A stretch of 64,000 nt of DNA from Phenylobacterium immobile (ATCC 35973) (GTDB taxonomy: Bacteria > Pseudomonadota > Alphaproteobacteria > Caulobacterales > Caulobacteraceae), in NCBI RefSeq assembly GCF_001375595.1, contig NZ_CVJQ01000001.1, positions 2,507,001 through 2,571,000 on the forward strand, read 5' to 3'. Each line of letters starts with the position of its first letter. Positions within the stretch are counted from its first letter, which is position 1. The position numbers were made by a program, and so were the translations under genes. The notes below the pieces were generated by a model. It did not search any database, was not told where the DNA came from, and was given only the letters and a program-made list of their open reading frames with translations. Positions 1-10,795 of the stretch are shown one piece after another.

Positions 1-578
1 GCAATGAAGCCGATGGGCCTGGGCTTGCCGTCGCCGGGGATCACCCACAGCTGGTGCACGTGATCCGGATCGGTTCCGGGGGGCACGAGCGAGGTGACCA
101 AGAGGCCTTTGCGTTCCGGATCATAGGCGGCGACGAACAGCGCGCCACCGGCCGGCGCGGCCAGACTCGCGCTCATCAACGGGCCGGGCGTCGGCTGGCC
201 CTGCACCATGACCACGGGCGGCCGGTTCACCACCTGCACCGTAAGCGCCAGGCTGGCGGCGGTCGCCATCAGGGCTCCGATCGTCGCCGTCCGCCAGAAG
301 ACCACAGCCCCCCGTCGCCGTCGATCGTCGCTTCGCCGGTCCTCGTTGGCCGGCAAGCGCCGCTCGACGGCCGGCCACAGGGTCTCCGGCGCCGCCAGAG
401 ACGGCACGGTCGCCAGGATCGGGGCCAGCCGTTTGCGCCAGGCCTCGATCAGGGCGGCGAAGGCCGGCTCCTGCACGGCGCGCGCCTCCACGGCGGCGCG
501 TTCGGCGTCGGTCAGGACGCCGAGCGCGTGCTCGGCGGCCAGGGCTTCGTCGCCCGAAAGTTCAGGACCCTCGCTCAT
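1..578 (-). CDS. Anti-sigma factor, RskA/anti-sigma-K family (C-terminus outside window)
   Basis: Open frame from an ATG at 578 running off the left edge, about 192 codons visible. The N-terminal part (begins MSEGPELSGDEALAAEHALG) is the acidic cytoplasmic anti-sigma segment, with a typical ALGVL...ER pattern. A single membrane segment follows around residues 95-112 (ATIGALMATAASLALTVQVV). The start of the periplasmic RskA domain is seen as the motif DPDHVHQLWVIP. The family binds its cognate ECF sigma factor at the inner membrane and releases it on a signal. The start codon overlaps the stop of the upstream sigma gene (ATGA, 575-578), so the pair is translationally coupled and surely cognate. 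The family call is firm; the signal cannot be read from the sequence. Confidence 0.88.
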   Translation of the reverse strand, partial: MSEGPELSGDEALAAEHALGVLTDAERAAVEARAVQEPAFAALIEAWRKRLAPILATVPSLAAPETLWPAVERRLPANEDRRSDDRRRRGAVVFWRTATIGALMATAASLALTVQVVNRPPVVMVQGQPTPGPLMSASLAAPAGGALFVAAYDPERKGLLVTSLVPPGTDPDHVHQLWVIPGDGKPRPIGFI

Positions 579-1126
579 TGCTCCAGGCACCCCTTCAGAC
601 GGGCGAGGCCGCGCCTGATCCAACTCTTCACTGTGCCGAGCGGCGTATCCATGCGCAGCGCCAGGGCCTCATAGGTCACGCCCTCGAAAAAGGCCGTCCG
701 GATCACCTCGCGGGTGCGCTCATCCAGCTGGTTCAGGCAGGCCTCCAGCTGGCGCGCGTCATCGGCTGCGCCGACCAGAGCCTCGGCCCCCGGCGCGTCA
801 TCGGCCAGCTCGAAATTATCGATCGGATCGCGTCGTGACGCCGGGCCGCGGGCGCGCAGCCGGTCGATGGCGCGGTTGCGGGCGATGGCGGAGATCCAGG
901 CCATGACGCTCGCCCGGTTCGCATCGAAGCGGTCGGCGCGGCGCCAGATCGTGACATAGACATCCTGCAGCACGTCCTCCGCCTCCTCGCGGTCGGAGAG
1001 GATACGAAGGCACAATCCAAAAAGCTTCGAAGATGACGCCTCGTACAATTGTCGCAGGGCGGCGCGGTCGCCCTCGGCGACACGCGCCATCAGCGGCGCG
1101 AGCGCATCTGGGGGGCTGGGCGTCAC
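575..1126 (-). CDS. ECF RNA polymerase sigma factor (SigK-like)
   Basis: 183 residues, the usual ECF length. Region 2 lies at about residues 24-92: it has the DREEAEDVLQDVYVTIWRRA core-binding and -10 recognition helix, then the basic IARNRAIDRLR stretch. Region 4 lies at about 128-180, with LDERTREVIRTAFFEGVTYE and the DNA-recognition helix TPLGTVKSWIRRG. It redirects RNA polymerase to a dedicated regulon. It sits between an exported cupin gene and an RskA-type anti-sigma gene, with 4-nt ATGA overlaps at both ends, so the three are co-translated. The sigma/anti-sigma pairing suggests autoregulation and response to an envelope or redox signal (inference). The start is fixed by the overlap. 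Confidence 0.93.
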   Translation of the reverse strand: MTPSPPDALAPLMARVAEGDRAALRQLYEASSSKLFGLCLRILSDREEAEDVLQDVYVTIWRRADRFDANRASVMAWISAIARNRAIDRLRARGPASRRDPIDNFELADDAPGAEALVGAADDARQLEACLNQLDERTREVIRTAFFEGVTYEALALRMDTPLGTVKSWIRRGLARLKGCLEQ

Positions 1127-1590
1127 GGTTTCACGGGTCGCATGACGGTGGCGGCCGCGCCCGGCGGGAGGATGTCGGTCACCCGCATGACGACCGGGCC
1201 CGCGGCGCTCGCCGTCGCCTCATGCCAATGGTCTGTGCTGTCCACGACCCATTGGCCGGCATGGAATTCAAGCGGCGCGCCCCCGTCCGGGAAGGTCACC
1301 TTCAGGTCGCCCGAGACGATCTGCACCACGCGCAGATAGTCGTGCTTGTGCGCCGGCAGCGTAGCGCCGGCCGGCACGGTGACTTCGCTCACCCGTACTT
1401 CAAGCGGGGCCGGCGTCGCGGTCAGCGGACCGCCGGTGAGGGTCGCCGTGATGGTCGCCAACGGCTTGGCAGGGGGAATGGCGACCGCCTGCGCGGGAGT
1501 GGACTGTGCCGGCGCCGGCTGGGCGAGCGCGGGCGCGGCGACCAGCGAGAGGGCGATCAGGGCGGGGACGTGACGCTTCATCATCCGCAC
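1123..1590 (-). CDS. Exported cupin-domain protein
   Basis: 155 residues. A Sec signal peptide (basic MRMMKR, hydrophobic core, AxA site at APALAQ) is followed by a proline/alanine-rich linker. A single small cupin fold covers about residues 65-150, with motif 1 around ATLPAHKHDYLRVVQIVSG and motif 2 around HAGQWVVDSTDHWHEA. The His residues could bind a metal. It is the first gene of the operon with the ECF sigma and anti-sigma genes, and its stop overlaps the sigma start (ATGA). Cupins act as sensor domains in some anti-sigma factors (the ChrR type). Here the cupin is a separate exported protein, so a sensing or effector role in the same circuit is possible but unproven. Confidence 0.8.
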   Translation of the reverse strand: MRMMKRHVPALIALSLVAAPALAQPAPAQSTPAQAVAIPPAKPLATITATLTGGPLTATPAPLEVRVSEVTVPAGATLPAHKHDYLRVVQIVSGDLKVTFPDGGAPLEFHAGQWVVDSTDHWHEATASAAGPVVMRVTDILPPGAAATVMRPVKP

Positions 1591-1627
1591 ACCATGGCGG
1601 AGGTTTGCGCCCGTGGCGAGATCGCTG

Positions 1628-1864
1628 TTAGGCGGCGGCCGGCGTCGCGGCGGCGCGCCGAGGCCGGGTCGCGGCGCGGCGAGCCTGGGTCTGGGCGTTC
1701 TTAGCCGCGCGGCGCTCGTTGTAGGCTTCTTCCAGCACCGGCACCATTTCGGCCGCCTCGGCGGCCCGCTTCGCGTCGCCTGAGTCGCGCAGTCTGACGG
1801 CGTTGGCCAGGAACGTCTTGATCTCGTCGTCGCTGAGGCCGGGGATGCGTTCGGCGAGGGTCAT
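1628..1864 (-). CDS. Small hypothetical protein with basic alanine-rich tail
   Basis: 78 residues from ATG 1864, preceded by a GGAAG-like ribosome binding site; the longer frame upstream lacks a good site. The N-terminal half (IPGLSDDEIKTFLANAVRL) looks like an amphipathic helix. The C-terminal 30 residues are an Ala/Arg/Thr tail of the kind that binds nucleic acid (NAQTQARRAATRPRRAAAT). No family is recognised. It is divergent from carB across 219 bases and lies 37 bases upstream of the cupin operon on the same strand. Amino-acid use is coherent, so it is probably real. Function unknown. Confidence 0.6.
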   Translation of the reverse strand: MTLAERIPGLSDDEIKTFLANAVRLRDSGDAKRAAEAAEMVPVLEEAYNERRAAKNAQTQARRAATRPRRAAATPAAA

Positions 1865-2083
1865 GGCCTGCGTCTTCCGTTGAAGCGGCCAGGGCGCCGC
1901 ACCCCTTGGAAAGGGCCCAAGGCCCGGGTTTGTTGCATTGCATCTGCGGTTATTCACAGCCGATTGGGCCCTGGATTGCTTGCGAAGCCGGGTTTGGCGC
2001 ACTAAACCGCGGCCTTAACCTGCATGGCTGACCGGATCGGGCGCGTCCCCAAGGCGCGGCCGCCCTTGCGCGCGAAAAGAACG

Positions 2084-5380
<3,297 letters not shown>

Positions 5381-5568
5381 TTTTGGGCTATGAAGTCAAA
5401 AATTACGCCCTGGCGCCGATCTGCGTCAAAAAATTCCGCCAAATACGGCAAAAGCGGGACCTTGCGGCGTTGACCGGCGTTTCCGGGAGGCGCAAGCTTG
5501 TCTCATCGCCTGGCTAGAAATCAGGTGCTAGGGCGCGCTCCGGCGGCCCATTCCGAGACGGCCGGAAC

Positions 5569-5585
5569 GACGTTCAAGCAACGTC
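5569..5585. repeat. Inverted repeat (hairpin) in the leader of the 56-residue membrane protein gene
   Basis: GACGTT-caagc-AACGTC: perfect 6-base arms and a 5-base loop, inside a wider imperfect pairing (GAAC at 5565-5568 with GTTC at 5589-5592). It lies in the 269-base carB downstream gap, which is visibly more AT-rich than its surroundings. It could be an RNA hairpin in the next gene's leader or a small operator. Confidence 0.4.
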
Positions 5586-5607
5586 TGAGTTCTAAGCGAG
5601 ACGACGG

Positions 5608-5624
5608 AAGAGCAACGCGCTCTT
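5608..5624. repeat. Second inverted repeat in the same leader
   Basis: AAGAGC-aacgc-GCTCTT: perfect 6-base arms with a 5-base loop, 22 bases after the previous hairpin and 25 bases before the ATG at 5650. Two evenly built stem-loops in tandem suggest a structured 5' leader; no known riboswitch consensus is recognised. Confidence 0.4.
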
Positions 5625-5649
5625 ACGCCTGAGTTTTGCGAGGACACTG

Positions 5650-5820
5650 ATGCAAACCGACCACGAAGTTTCGCACACCCACCATCGCAACCGCCACGTT
5701 CTGCAGAAGATGGAGGGCGCCGTCGGCATCGTCATGGTGATCGCCATCGCCGTTCTGGCGATCGGCCTGGTCTACGGGATCATGACGACCGGCAACGCCA
5801 CCCCAGCCTACCTTCGCTAG
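5650..5820 (+). CDS. Small single-pass membrane protein (56 residues)
   Basis: Open frame from ATG 5650 to TAG 5818-5820. The N-terminus is His/Arg-rich and polar (EVSHTHHRNRHVLQKMEG). One strong transmembrane helix covers about residues 24-45 (VGIVMVIAIAVLAIGLVYGI), and a short tail ends in PAYLR. Clean charge distribution (positive-inside N-terminus) and codon use like the neighbours argue that it is real. No family recognised. It stands alone between carB and the P-loop kinase gene, behind a 269-base leader with two hairpins, so it probably has its own promoter. Confidence 0.65.
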   Translation: MQTDHEVSHTHHRNRHVLQKMEGAVGIVMVIAIAVLAIGLVYGIMTTGNATPAYLR

Positions 5821-5920
5821 GGGATCACACGCACTCTGACGCGGCCGGCGGCCCCCCGCCGGCGGCGGAAGAGGCGTTTGGGCTTTTGACCTTTACCGCC
5901 CGCTCGGCTAGCCGTCCGGG

Positions 5921-6433
5921 ATGCCTGAACATGAGCCTGCAACCCTTCACGTGGTCTTCGGCCCCTCCGGCGCCGGCAAGACCAGCTATGCGCTGACCGT
6001 CGCACGCCGCGACCGCCTGGTTCCGTTCATCCTGGACGACTGGATGGCGACGTTGTTCGGTCCCGACATGCCGACGCCCATCGAATACGAATGGATGATC
6101 GAGCGCGTGGGCCGCTGCGAAGAGCAGATCTGGTCGTCCGCCGCCGGCGTTCTGACGGCCGGGACCTCGGTGATCTTCGACATCGGCCTGATGACCAAGG
6201 CCGACCGCGCCCGCGTCCGCCAGATCGCCGAGGCCGCGGGCGTGCCGGTGCAGTTCCATTTCGTCACCGCCCCGCAGGAGGTCCGCCGCCAGCGTGTCGA
6301 GAGCCGCAACGAGATCCGCGGCGAGACCTTCGCCATCGAGGTCCAGCCGCACATGTTCGACTTCATCGAAGGCGTCTACGAAGCCCCTGACACCGCCGAA
6401 CTCGACGGCGCCATCATCAGCGAGAGCCAATAG
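5921..6433 (+). CDS. P-loop ATPase/kinase (AAA_33, zeta-toxin-like fold)
   Basis: 170 residues. Walker A is GPSGAGKTSYA at residues 14-24. It is followed by FILDDWMATLFG, the place where small-molecule kinases of this class bind substrate, and by an arginine-rich lid (QEVRRQRVESRNEIRGE, about 120-136). This architecture fits the AAA_33 kinases, which phosphorylate small molecules, RNA ends or antibiotics. The substrate cannot be inferred. It is the last intact plus-strand gene before a decayed reading frame and the convergent antiporter gene. No antitoxin-like partner is visible, so a toxin role is not supported. Confidence 0.75.
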   Translation: MPEHEPATLHVVFGPSGAGKTSYALTVARRDRLVPFILDDWMATLFGPDMPTPIEYEWMIERVGRCEEQIWSSAAGVLTAGTSVIFDIGLMTKADRARVRQIAEAAGVPVQFHFVTAPQEVRRQRVESRNEIRGETFAIEVQPHMFDFIEGVYEAPDTAELDGAIISESQ

Positions 6434-6443
6434 GGGCGACCGC

Positions 6444-6681
6444 ATGCGCAAGACCCGCCTCTTGGCCATCACCCTCGCGGCGCGCTTTCAGCCGGCGCAG
6501 CTTCGGCCCAGGTGACCCCGGCCGCCGACTGTCGCCCCGACAGGGTCAGCGGCCACCCCGCCTACGGCGCCTTACGCGAACACGTCGCCCTTGCCTGCTA
6601 GGGTTAAGGCGAGAAGCTCACCAACGCGCACCGCACCGGCTACGCATGGGGCCCACCCTGGCCATCGACCGCCGCTTCTAG
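6444..6681 (+). pseudogene. Decayed gene for a small exported protein
   Basis: Starts ATG CGC AAG ACC with a signal-peptide-like MRKTRLLAITLA, but the frame shifts at about 6480. Shifting frame continues the signal peptide (LSAGAASAQVTPAADC) and a coherent segment (PDRVSGHPAYGALREHVALAC), which then meets two stops near 6599-6606. Coding-like sequence (GEKLTNAHRTGYAWGP) resumes and ends at the shared TAG near 6679. It follows the P-loop kinase by 10 bases. I do not recognise the ancestral family. The pseudogene call rests on the frame-shifted continuity only. Confidence 0.4.
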
Positions 6682-8261
6682 GCCGTCGCGGAGATCGCCC
6701 CCAGTTCCTCCAGGTCGAGATCCCGCTCCAGCTCGTCCAGGGTCTCGTCGTCGATCTCCCCGGCGCGGTGCAGCCGCACCAGTTCCGCGCGGCCGGCCGC
6801 CACCGCCGCCAGCACCACGTCGAAGTGGGCCTCCAGCCTCGGCCGATGCGCCTCGGTCTCGGCGGCATAGTCGATGCTGGCCTTGGCCCGGCGCTGGTAG
6901 CGCTCGAGCAGTTGCGGATGGATCAGCGCGCCGGCCTTGTCATAGGCCAGGGCCTCGACCGTCCTCACCTGCATCTCGGCCATGGCCGCCTCGGCTTCGC
7001 TCATGCTCATCGCCGGCTTCTCGGCCTCCGGCTCGCGCAGCCGCGCCCAGCCGACCACGCGGCCGAGCGTCGTGCCCTGCCCCAGCACCGTGCCGACGAT
7101 CACCGCAAAGGCGGTCACCAGGATCAGGTCGCGTCCGGGAAAGCCCGCCGGCGTCGACAGCGCCAGCGCCAGCGTCACCACGCCCCGCGCCCCGGCCCAG
7201 CTGATCACCGAGGCCGCGCCCCAGCTCATCGGTCGCGCGCCGCGCCACCCGGCCGCCTTGGCCCCGCGCACCACGACCTCCCAGCCGAACACCCAGACGA
7301 ATCGCGCCGCGACCAGGGCGGCCAGCACCGCCAGGATCGGCCAGCCCATGGTCGCCGCCACCACGCCGAACCCGCCGCCACGGTCGACCACGTCGCGCAG
7401 CGACAGGCCGATCAGCACGAACACCGCCGCCTCCAGAAGGAAGACCAGCACGGTCCAGAACGCCGTCCCGCGGATCCGCGTCGAGGCCGACCACACCGTG
7501 TGCTGGTTCCAGCTGGCGATCAGGCCCGCCGTCACCACCGCGATCACCCCGGACACGTGGGCCATCTCGCCCGCCAGGTAGGCGACCCACGACATCAGCG
7601 CCGTCGCTGCGATGATCAGGTATTCGTCCCCCAGCCGGCGGACCAGCTTCGTCCAGCTCAGGCCGACCAGCGCCCCCACCACCGCCCCGCCCAGGGACAG
7701 CGCGACAAACCCGCCGCCCGCCTCCACCGCGCTGAACGTCCCCGTCGCCGCCGCGGCGACCGCGAACCGGAACAACACCAGGCCGGACGCGTCGTTCAGC
7801 AGGCTCTCGCCCTCCAGCAGCACCCGCAGACGTCCCGGCAGCTTCACCCGCGCCAGCGCCGCCCGCGCGGCGATCGCGTCCGGCGGCGCCACCACCGCCC
7901 CGAGGGCCGCGCACGCCGCCCACGGCAGGGATGGGACCAGCATGTGGGCGACCACCGCCACCACCGCACAGGTGAAGAACACCGATCCCACGGCCAGCGA
8001 GGCGATCCCCACCATATGCCGCCGCAGCCGCGCCACCGGGATCGTCCAGGCCCCATCCAGCAACAGCGGCGGCAGGAAGATCACCAGCACCAGGTCGGGA
8101 TTGACCGCGATCGCAGGCGCCCCGGGCACGAACGCCAGCGCGCCGCCGCCCGCCAGCAGGGCGACCGACGGCGGCAGCCCCAGCTTCCGCGCCGCGAAAT
8201 GCAGGGCGATGATCGCCACGAACATGGCGACGCCCAGCTCGAACAAATGCGTGGCGTCCAT
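6678..8261 (-). CDS. CPA1-family Na+/H+ (cation/proton) antiporter
   Basis: 527 residues with about 12 hydrophobic segments from residue 5 to about 410, then a hydrophilic cytoplasmic tail of about 110 residues rich in acidic and Arg residues. Family signs are the FLPPLLLDGAW stretch in TM3, the ALGAVVAPPDAIAARAAL motif (the PPD replaces the TDP of many members), GESLLNDASGLVLFRFA with the acidic ND pair of the ion site, and SWAGARGVVTLALALS. It exchanges monovalent cations for protons across the inner membrane. Which cation, and which direction in vivo, cannot be read here. Convergent with the decayed gene on its left. Confidence 0.93.
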   Translation of the reverse strand: MDATHLFELGVAMFVAIIALHFAARKLGLPPSVALLAGGGALAFVPGAPAIAVNPDLVLVIFLPPLLLDGAWTIPVARLRRHMVGIASLAVGSVFFTCAVVAVVAHMLVPSLPWAACAALGAVVAPPDAIAARAALARVKLPGRLRVLLEGESLLNDASGLVLFRFAVAAAATGTFSAVEAGGGFVALSLGGAVVGALVGLSWTKLVRRLGDEYLIIAATALMSWVAYLAGEMAHVSGVIAVVTAGLIASWNQHTVWSASTRIRGTAFWTVLVFLLEAAVFVLIGLSLRDVVDRGGGFGVVAATMGWPILAVLAALVAARFVWVFGWEVVVRGAKAAGWRGARPMSWGAASVISWAGARGVVTLALALSTPAGFPGRDLILVTAFAVIVGTVLGQGTTLGRVVGWARLREPEAEKPAMSMSEAEAAMAEMQVRTVEALAYDKAGALIHPQLLERYQRRAKASIDYAAETEAHRPRLEAHFDVVLAAVAAGRAELVRLHRAGEIDDETLDELERDLDLEELGAISATA

Positions 8262-8482
8262 GCACGGCTCCTTCAGGCGACGAGACCCAGCCTAAGGCAG
8301 GAACGCGCGCCCGGCCTACCGGCTTTGCGCCGGACCAAAGCGAGCGGCCCCCAGGTCGCCCCGGTCGCCGCAGCATCGACGCCGGCATCTTGCCGACAAA
8401 CAGCGCCCGTAGAGGAAAGCCGTCATCCGCCTGCCGCCTGCGCGCCTGCCGCCTGCGCGCCGTCCAGGTCGCGGCCGCGCAG

Positions 8483-8749
8483 TTAGCCGCGATGGTCCGC
8501 GATGGCCTCGCCGCCGCTTTCCTCCTCAAGCAGCACCGCCGAGTCCGCGTTCGCGGACAGGCGCACGCGGTCGCCCTCAACCTCGGCGACGAGCCCGCCC
8601 GAGATGTAGTGGTGGTGGTCGCTGTGCGAGCCGCTGTCCTTCTTGGTCAGCTTGATGCGGCCGCCATCGACGCTGTCGACGACGCCGATGTGGACGCCGT
8701 CGGCGCCGATGACTTCCATATGTTCCTTAACCGAACTGAGATCTGACAT
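8483..8749 (-). CDS. DUF2171 domain protein (PRC-barrel-like)
   Basis: 88 residues from ATG 8749; the longer frame upstream is out-of-character sequence. MSDLSSVKEHMEVIGADGVH leads into the DUF2171 pattern of a short beta barrel: IGVVDSVDGGRIKLTKKD, then the His-rich HSDHHHYISGGLVAEVEGDRVRL. Small PRC-barrel-like proteins of this sort are often stress-induced and of unknown function. Divergent from the HELHH protein gene, with 96 bases between the starts for both promoters. Confidence 0.85.
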   Translation of the reverse strand: MSDLSSVKEHMEVIGADGVHIGVVDSVDGGRIKLTKKDSGSHSDHHHYISGGLVAEVEGDRVRLSANADSAVLLEEESGGEAIADHRG

Positions 8750-8845
8750 GGGGAATGCTCCAACGGGGTTGACGTCCTTACCCAACCGTTCGCTCCAAGG
8801 GCGGTTCCGGCCTGGCGAGGGCGTCGCTGAACAAGGGGGAGCGCC

Positions 8846-9355
8846 ATGACCGCCAAGATGGCCTACGGGGCTGAGCGTCCCCTCACCGACGGAGAATGGG
8901 CCGCCCTGTCCGACGGACTGGCCGCCGCCCTCGCCAACGCCGGCGTTGAGCCGCGCATCGTCGCCAGGCCGGCCCTTGGCGCGCGCATCGCCGCCCTGTG
9001 GCGCGGCGGCGCAACGCCCACCCTCGCCTGGAAGCAGACCCTCTATTGGCCCGACGCCCTCCAAGACTTCGCCGCCCCTGACGCCTGGCGCGACATGGCC
9101 CTGCTCCAGCATGAACTGCATCATCTCTGGGAATACGCCGTGGGGGACCTGACCTGGTTCAGCTACGGCCTGGACCCGCGCAACTGGCGCTATCGCTACC
9201 GCCTGACGCCGCGCTCCCGCTGGTCCGATTTCGGCGCCGAGCAGCGCGCCTCCATCGCCGAGCACCTCTGGCTGATCGATCACGGCCACATGAGCGGCGC
9301 AGACGACGCCGACCTCCGTCGTCACCTGCTGCCGTGGCGGCATCTGATTTGGTGA
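8846..9355 (+). CDS. Hypothetical protein with HELHH putative metal site
   Basis: 169 residues, preceded by a strong GGGGGAG ribosome binding site. The central LLQHELHHLWEYAVG (about residues 90-104) resembles the HExxH zinc site of metalloproteases, with an aromatic-rich C-terminal half (LTWFSYGLDPRNWRYRYRL, then RASIAEHLWLIDHGHMSG, where a third ligand could lie). Similar proteins in relatives are, I believe, annotated 'vgr related protein', but no secretion-system partner is nearby. No signal peptide. Proteolytic activity is not established. Confidence 0.65.
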   Translation: MTAKMAYGAERPLTDGEWAALSDGLAAALANAGVEPRIVARPALGARIAALWRGGATPTLAWKQTLYWPDALQDFAAPDAWRDMALLQHELHHLWEYAVGDLTWFSYGLDPRNWRYRYRLTPRSRWSDFGAEQRASIAEHLWLIDHGHMSGADDADLRRHLLPWRHLIW

Positions 9356-9407
9356 GCGACCGGACCCGGGGCTTGCACCGCCCGCAACCGCCTTTCAGGA
9401 TCGCGCG

Positions 9408-10112
9408 ATGTGCAACGAATTCCAGAAGCGATATTCCCGCTTCCTGATCTCCGACCGGTTCGCTCAGATCAAGATACCCCTCCGCTGGGCTGATGCGGAG
9501 GCCAACACCCCGCTGGACACGCCGGTCAGGCCGACCGACCGGGCGACGATCATCAGGCCGATCGACGCCGATCATCCGACCGCCGGTCTCGAGGGTTTGG
9601 ACATGCGCTGGTGGATGGTCCCGTCCTTCCACCGGGGCGCCATGAAGGACTGGCGCACAATGTGCACGAACGCCCGGGTAGAGACCGTGAACTCTGCGCC
9701 GACATTTCGTGAGGCCTATCGACGGAGACGCTGTCTCGTCCCGCTCACCAGCTTCATAGAATATTCCGAACCGCCCGGCTGGACGAAGGGGAAGCCCAAG
9801 CAGCGGAACGAGATCGAATGGGAAGACGGCGACGTCCGCTATTTCGCTGGGCTGTGGGAAAGATCCACTCCGTCGGACATGCCCGAGGGCGTCGAGACCT
9901 TCGCCTTTGTCACGGGTCCGGCGGGCCCGGATGTCACATCGATCCATGATCGCTGCCCGGCGGTCCTTACCATCGCGCAGGGCATGGAATGGCTGGGCCT
10001 CGATGGCCCTGGGAAGTCGGCGCTGGAGCAACCTGCTCCGCCTGGAACCTTCACGGTGAAACTCAGCCCGCGTGAAAGCTTGATGTCAGCAGAGATGCGG
10101 CGAGCGATCTGA
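9408..10112 (+). CDS. SRAP-family protein (HMCES/YedK-type, abasic-site crosslinking)
   Basis: 234 residues. Cys2, exposed after Met removal (MCNEF), is the family nucleophile that forms a covalent link to abasic sites in single-stranded DNA. The partner residues appear as Asn88 (CTNARVETV), Glu118 (TSFIEYSEP) and His180 (SIHDRCPAVL). The start is therefore certain, helped by an AGGA ribosome site. The family protects replication forks by shielding abasic sites. No SOS box was found upstream despite the family's 'SOS response-associated' name. It precedes a greA copy by 44 bases on the same strand. Confidence 0.92.
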   Translation: MCNEFQKRYSRFLISDRFAQIKIPLRWADAEANTPLDTPVRPTDRATIIRPIDADHPTAGLEGLDMRWWMVPSFHRGAMKDWRTMCTNARVETVNSAPTFREAYRRRRCLVPLTSFIEYSEPPGWTKGKPKQRNEIEWEDGDVRYFAGLWERSTPSDMPEGVETFAFVTGPAGPDVTSIHDRCPAVLTIAQGMEWLGLDGPGKSALEQPAPPGTFTVKLSPRESLMSAEMRRAI

Positions 10113-10156
10113 TAGGTAGGGGCGTCCCCTAGAGCGAACGCGAGTCCCCCATCGCC

Positions 10157-10630
10157 ATGGAAAAAGTGCCTATGACGGCCCAGGGCTATCGCGCCCTGGA
10201 CGAAGACCTGAAGCGGCTGAAGACGATCGATCGGCCCGCCGTCACCGTGGCGATCGGCGAGGCGCGCCTCCACGGCGACCTCAAGGAGAACGCCGAGTAC
10301 CACGCCGCCAAGGATCGGCAGGGCTGGATCGAAGGCCAGATTGTCCAGATCGGCGACATGATCGCCCGCGCCCAGGTCATCGACGTCGCCAAGCTGTCCG
10401 GCGCCCAGATCAAGTTCGGCGCCACCATCACCCTGATCGACGAGAAGACCGAGGAAGAGACCCGCTACCAGATCGTCGGCGAGCACGAGGCCGACGTGAA
10501 GCAGGGCCGCCTGTCGATCACTTCCCCCATCGCCCGCGCCATGATCGGCAAGGAGACCGGCGATGTCGTCGAGGTGAGAAGTCCCGGCGGCTTGAAAGCG
10601 TACGAGATCGTGAAGGTGGAGTGGATCTGA
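10157..10630 (+). CDS. greA: Transcription elongation factor GreA, copy 1
   Basis: 157 residues. The N-terminal antiparallel coiled coil (about 1-75) carries the tip motif [14 protein letters not shown], with the acidic residues that stimulate RNA polymerase backtracked-transcript cleavage. The C-terminal FKBP-like domain ends YEIVKVEWI. By my residue count it differs from the second copy at 15885 at about 39 of 157 positions (about 75% identity, no gaps), so it is a diverged paralogue and not a recent duplicate. It is followed within 40 bases by a broken phytanoyl-CoA dioxygenase fragment and the protease/ATPase island. The other copy, coupled to the ELM1-family gene, looks like the ancestral locus (inference). 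Confidence 0.95.
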   Translation: MEKVPMTAQGYRALDEDLKRLKTIDRPAVTVAIGEARLHGDLKENAEYHAAKDRQGWIEGQIVQIGDMIARAQVIDVAKLSGAQIKFGATITLIDEKTEEETRYQIVGEHEADVKQGRLSITSPIARAMIGKETGDVVEVRSPGGLKAYEIVKVEWI

Positions 10631-10664
10631 GGCGGCCCGCAACAAAACGCCAAGCCCGCCAAGA

Positions 10665-10795
10665 CTCCAGCGCCAGCCGCGCCCGGTCCGCGCCATTCTC
10701 TTCGACAAGACGCCGGAGACGAACTGGGCGCTCGCGTGGCACCAGGACCGCTTCATCGCCGTGCGCGAGCGGATCGAGCCATGGCTTCGGCCCTA
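10665..10795 (+). pseudogene. Fragment of a phytanoyl-CoA dioxygenase family gene
   Basis: One frame reads RPVRAILFDKTPETNWALA followed by WHQDRFIAVRERIE. This is the characteristic core of PhyH-type Fe(II)/2-oxoglutarate dioxygenases, with WHQD holding the metal-binding His-x-Asp. A two-base loss then shifts GFGP into another frame. Neither the N-terminal half nor the remaining C-terminal half is present. The similarity stops within a few bases of 10793, where the convergent subtilase gene ends, which marks a recombination or insertion border. The family is recognised from the motif only. Confidence 0.6.

Noticed and set aside
5921-6433. P-loop kinase as a zeta-type toxin of a toxin-antitoxin pair
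   Set aside because: No epsilon-like or other antitoxin gene is adjacent, and the AAA_33 fold has many metabolic members.
6591-8486. 631-codon plus-strand frame opposite the antiporter gene (and a 546-codon minus frame at 6940-8580)
   Set aside because: Arg/His/Pro/Gln-rich low-complexity translations with no motif; the antiporter frame has clear membrane segments and family motifs.
9356-9407. SOS box in front of the SRAP gene
   Set aside because: No GTTC-N7-GTTC or GAAC-N7-GAAC pattern is present in the gap.
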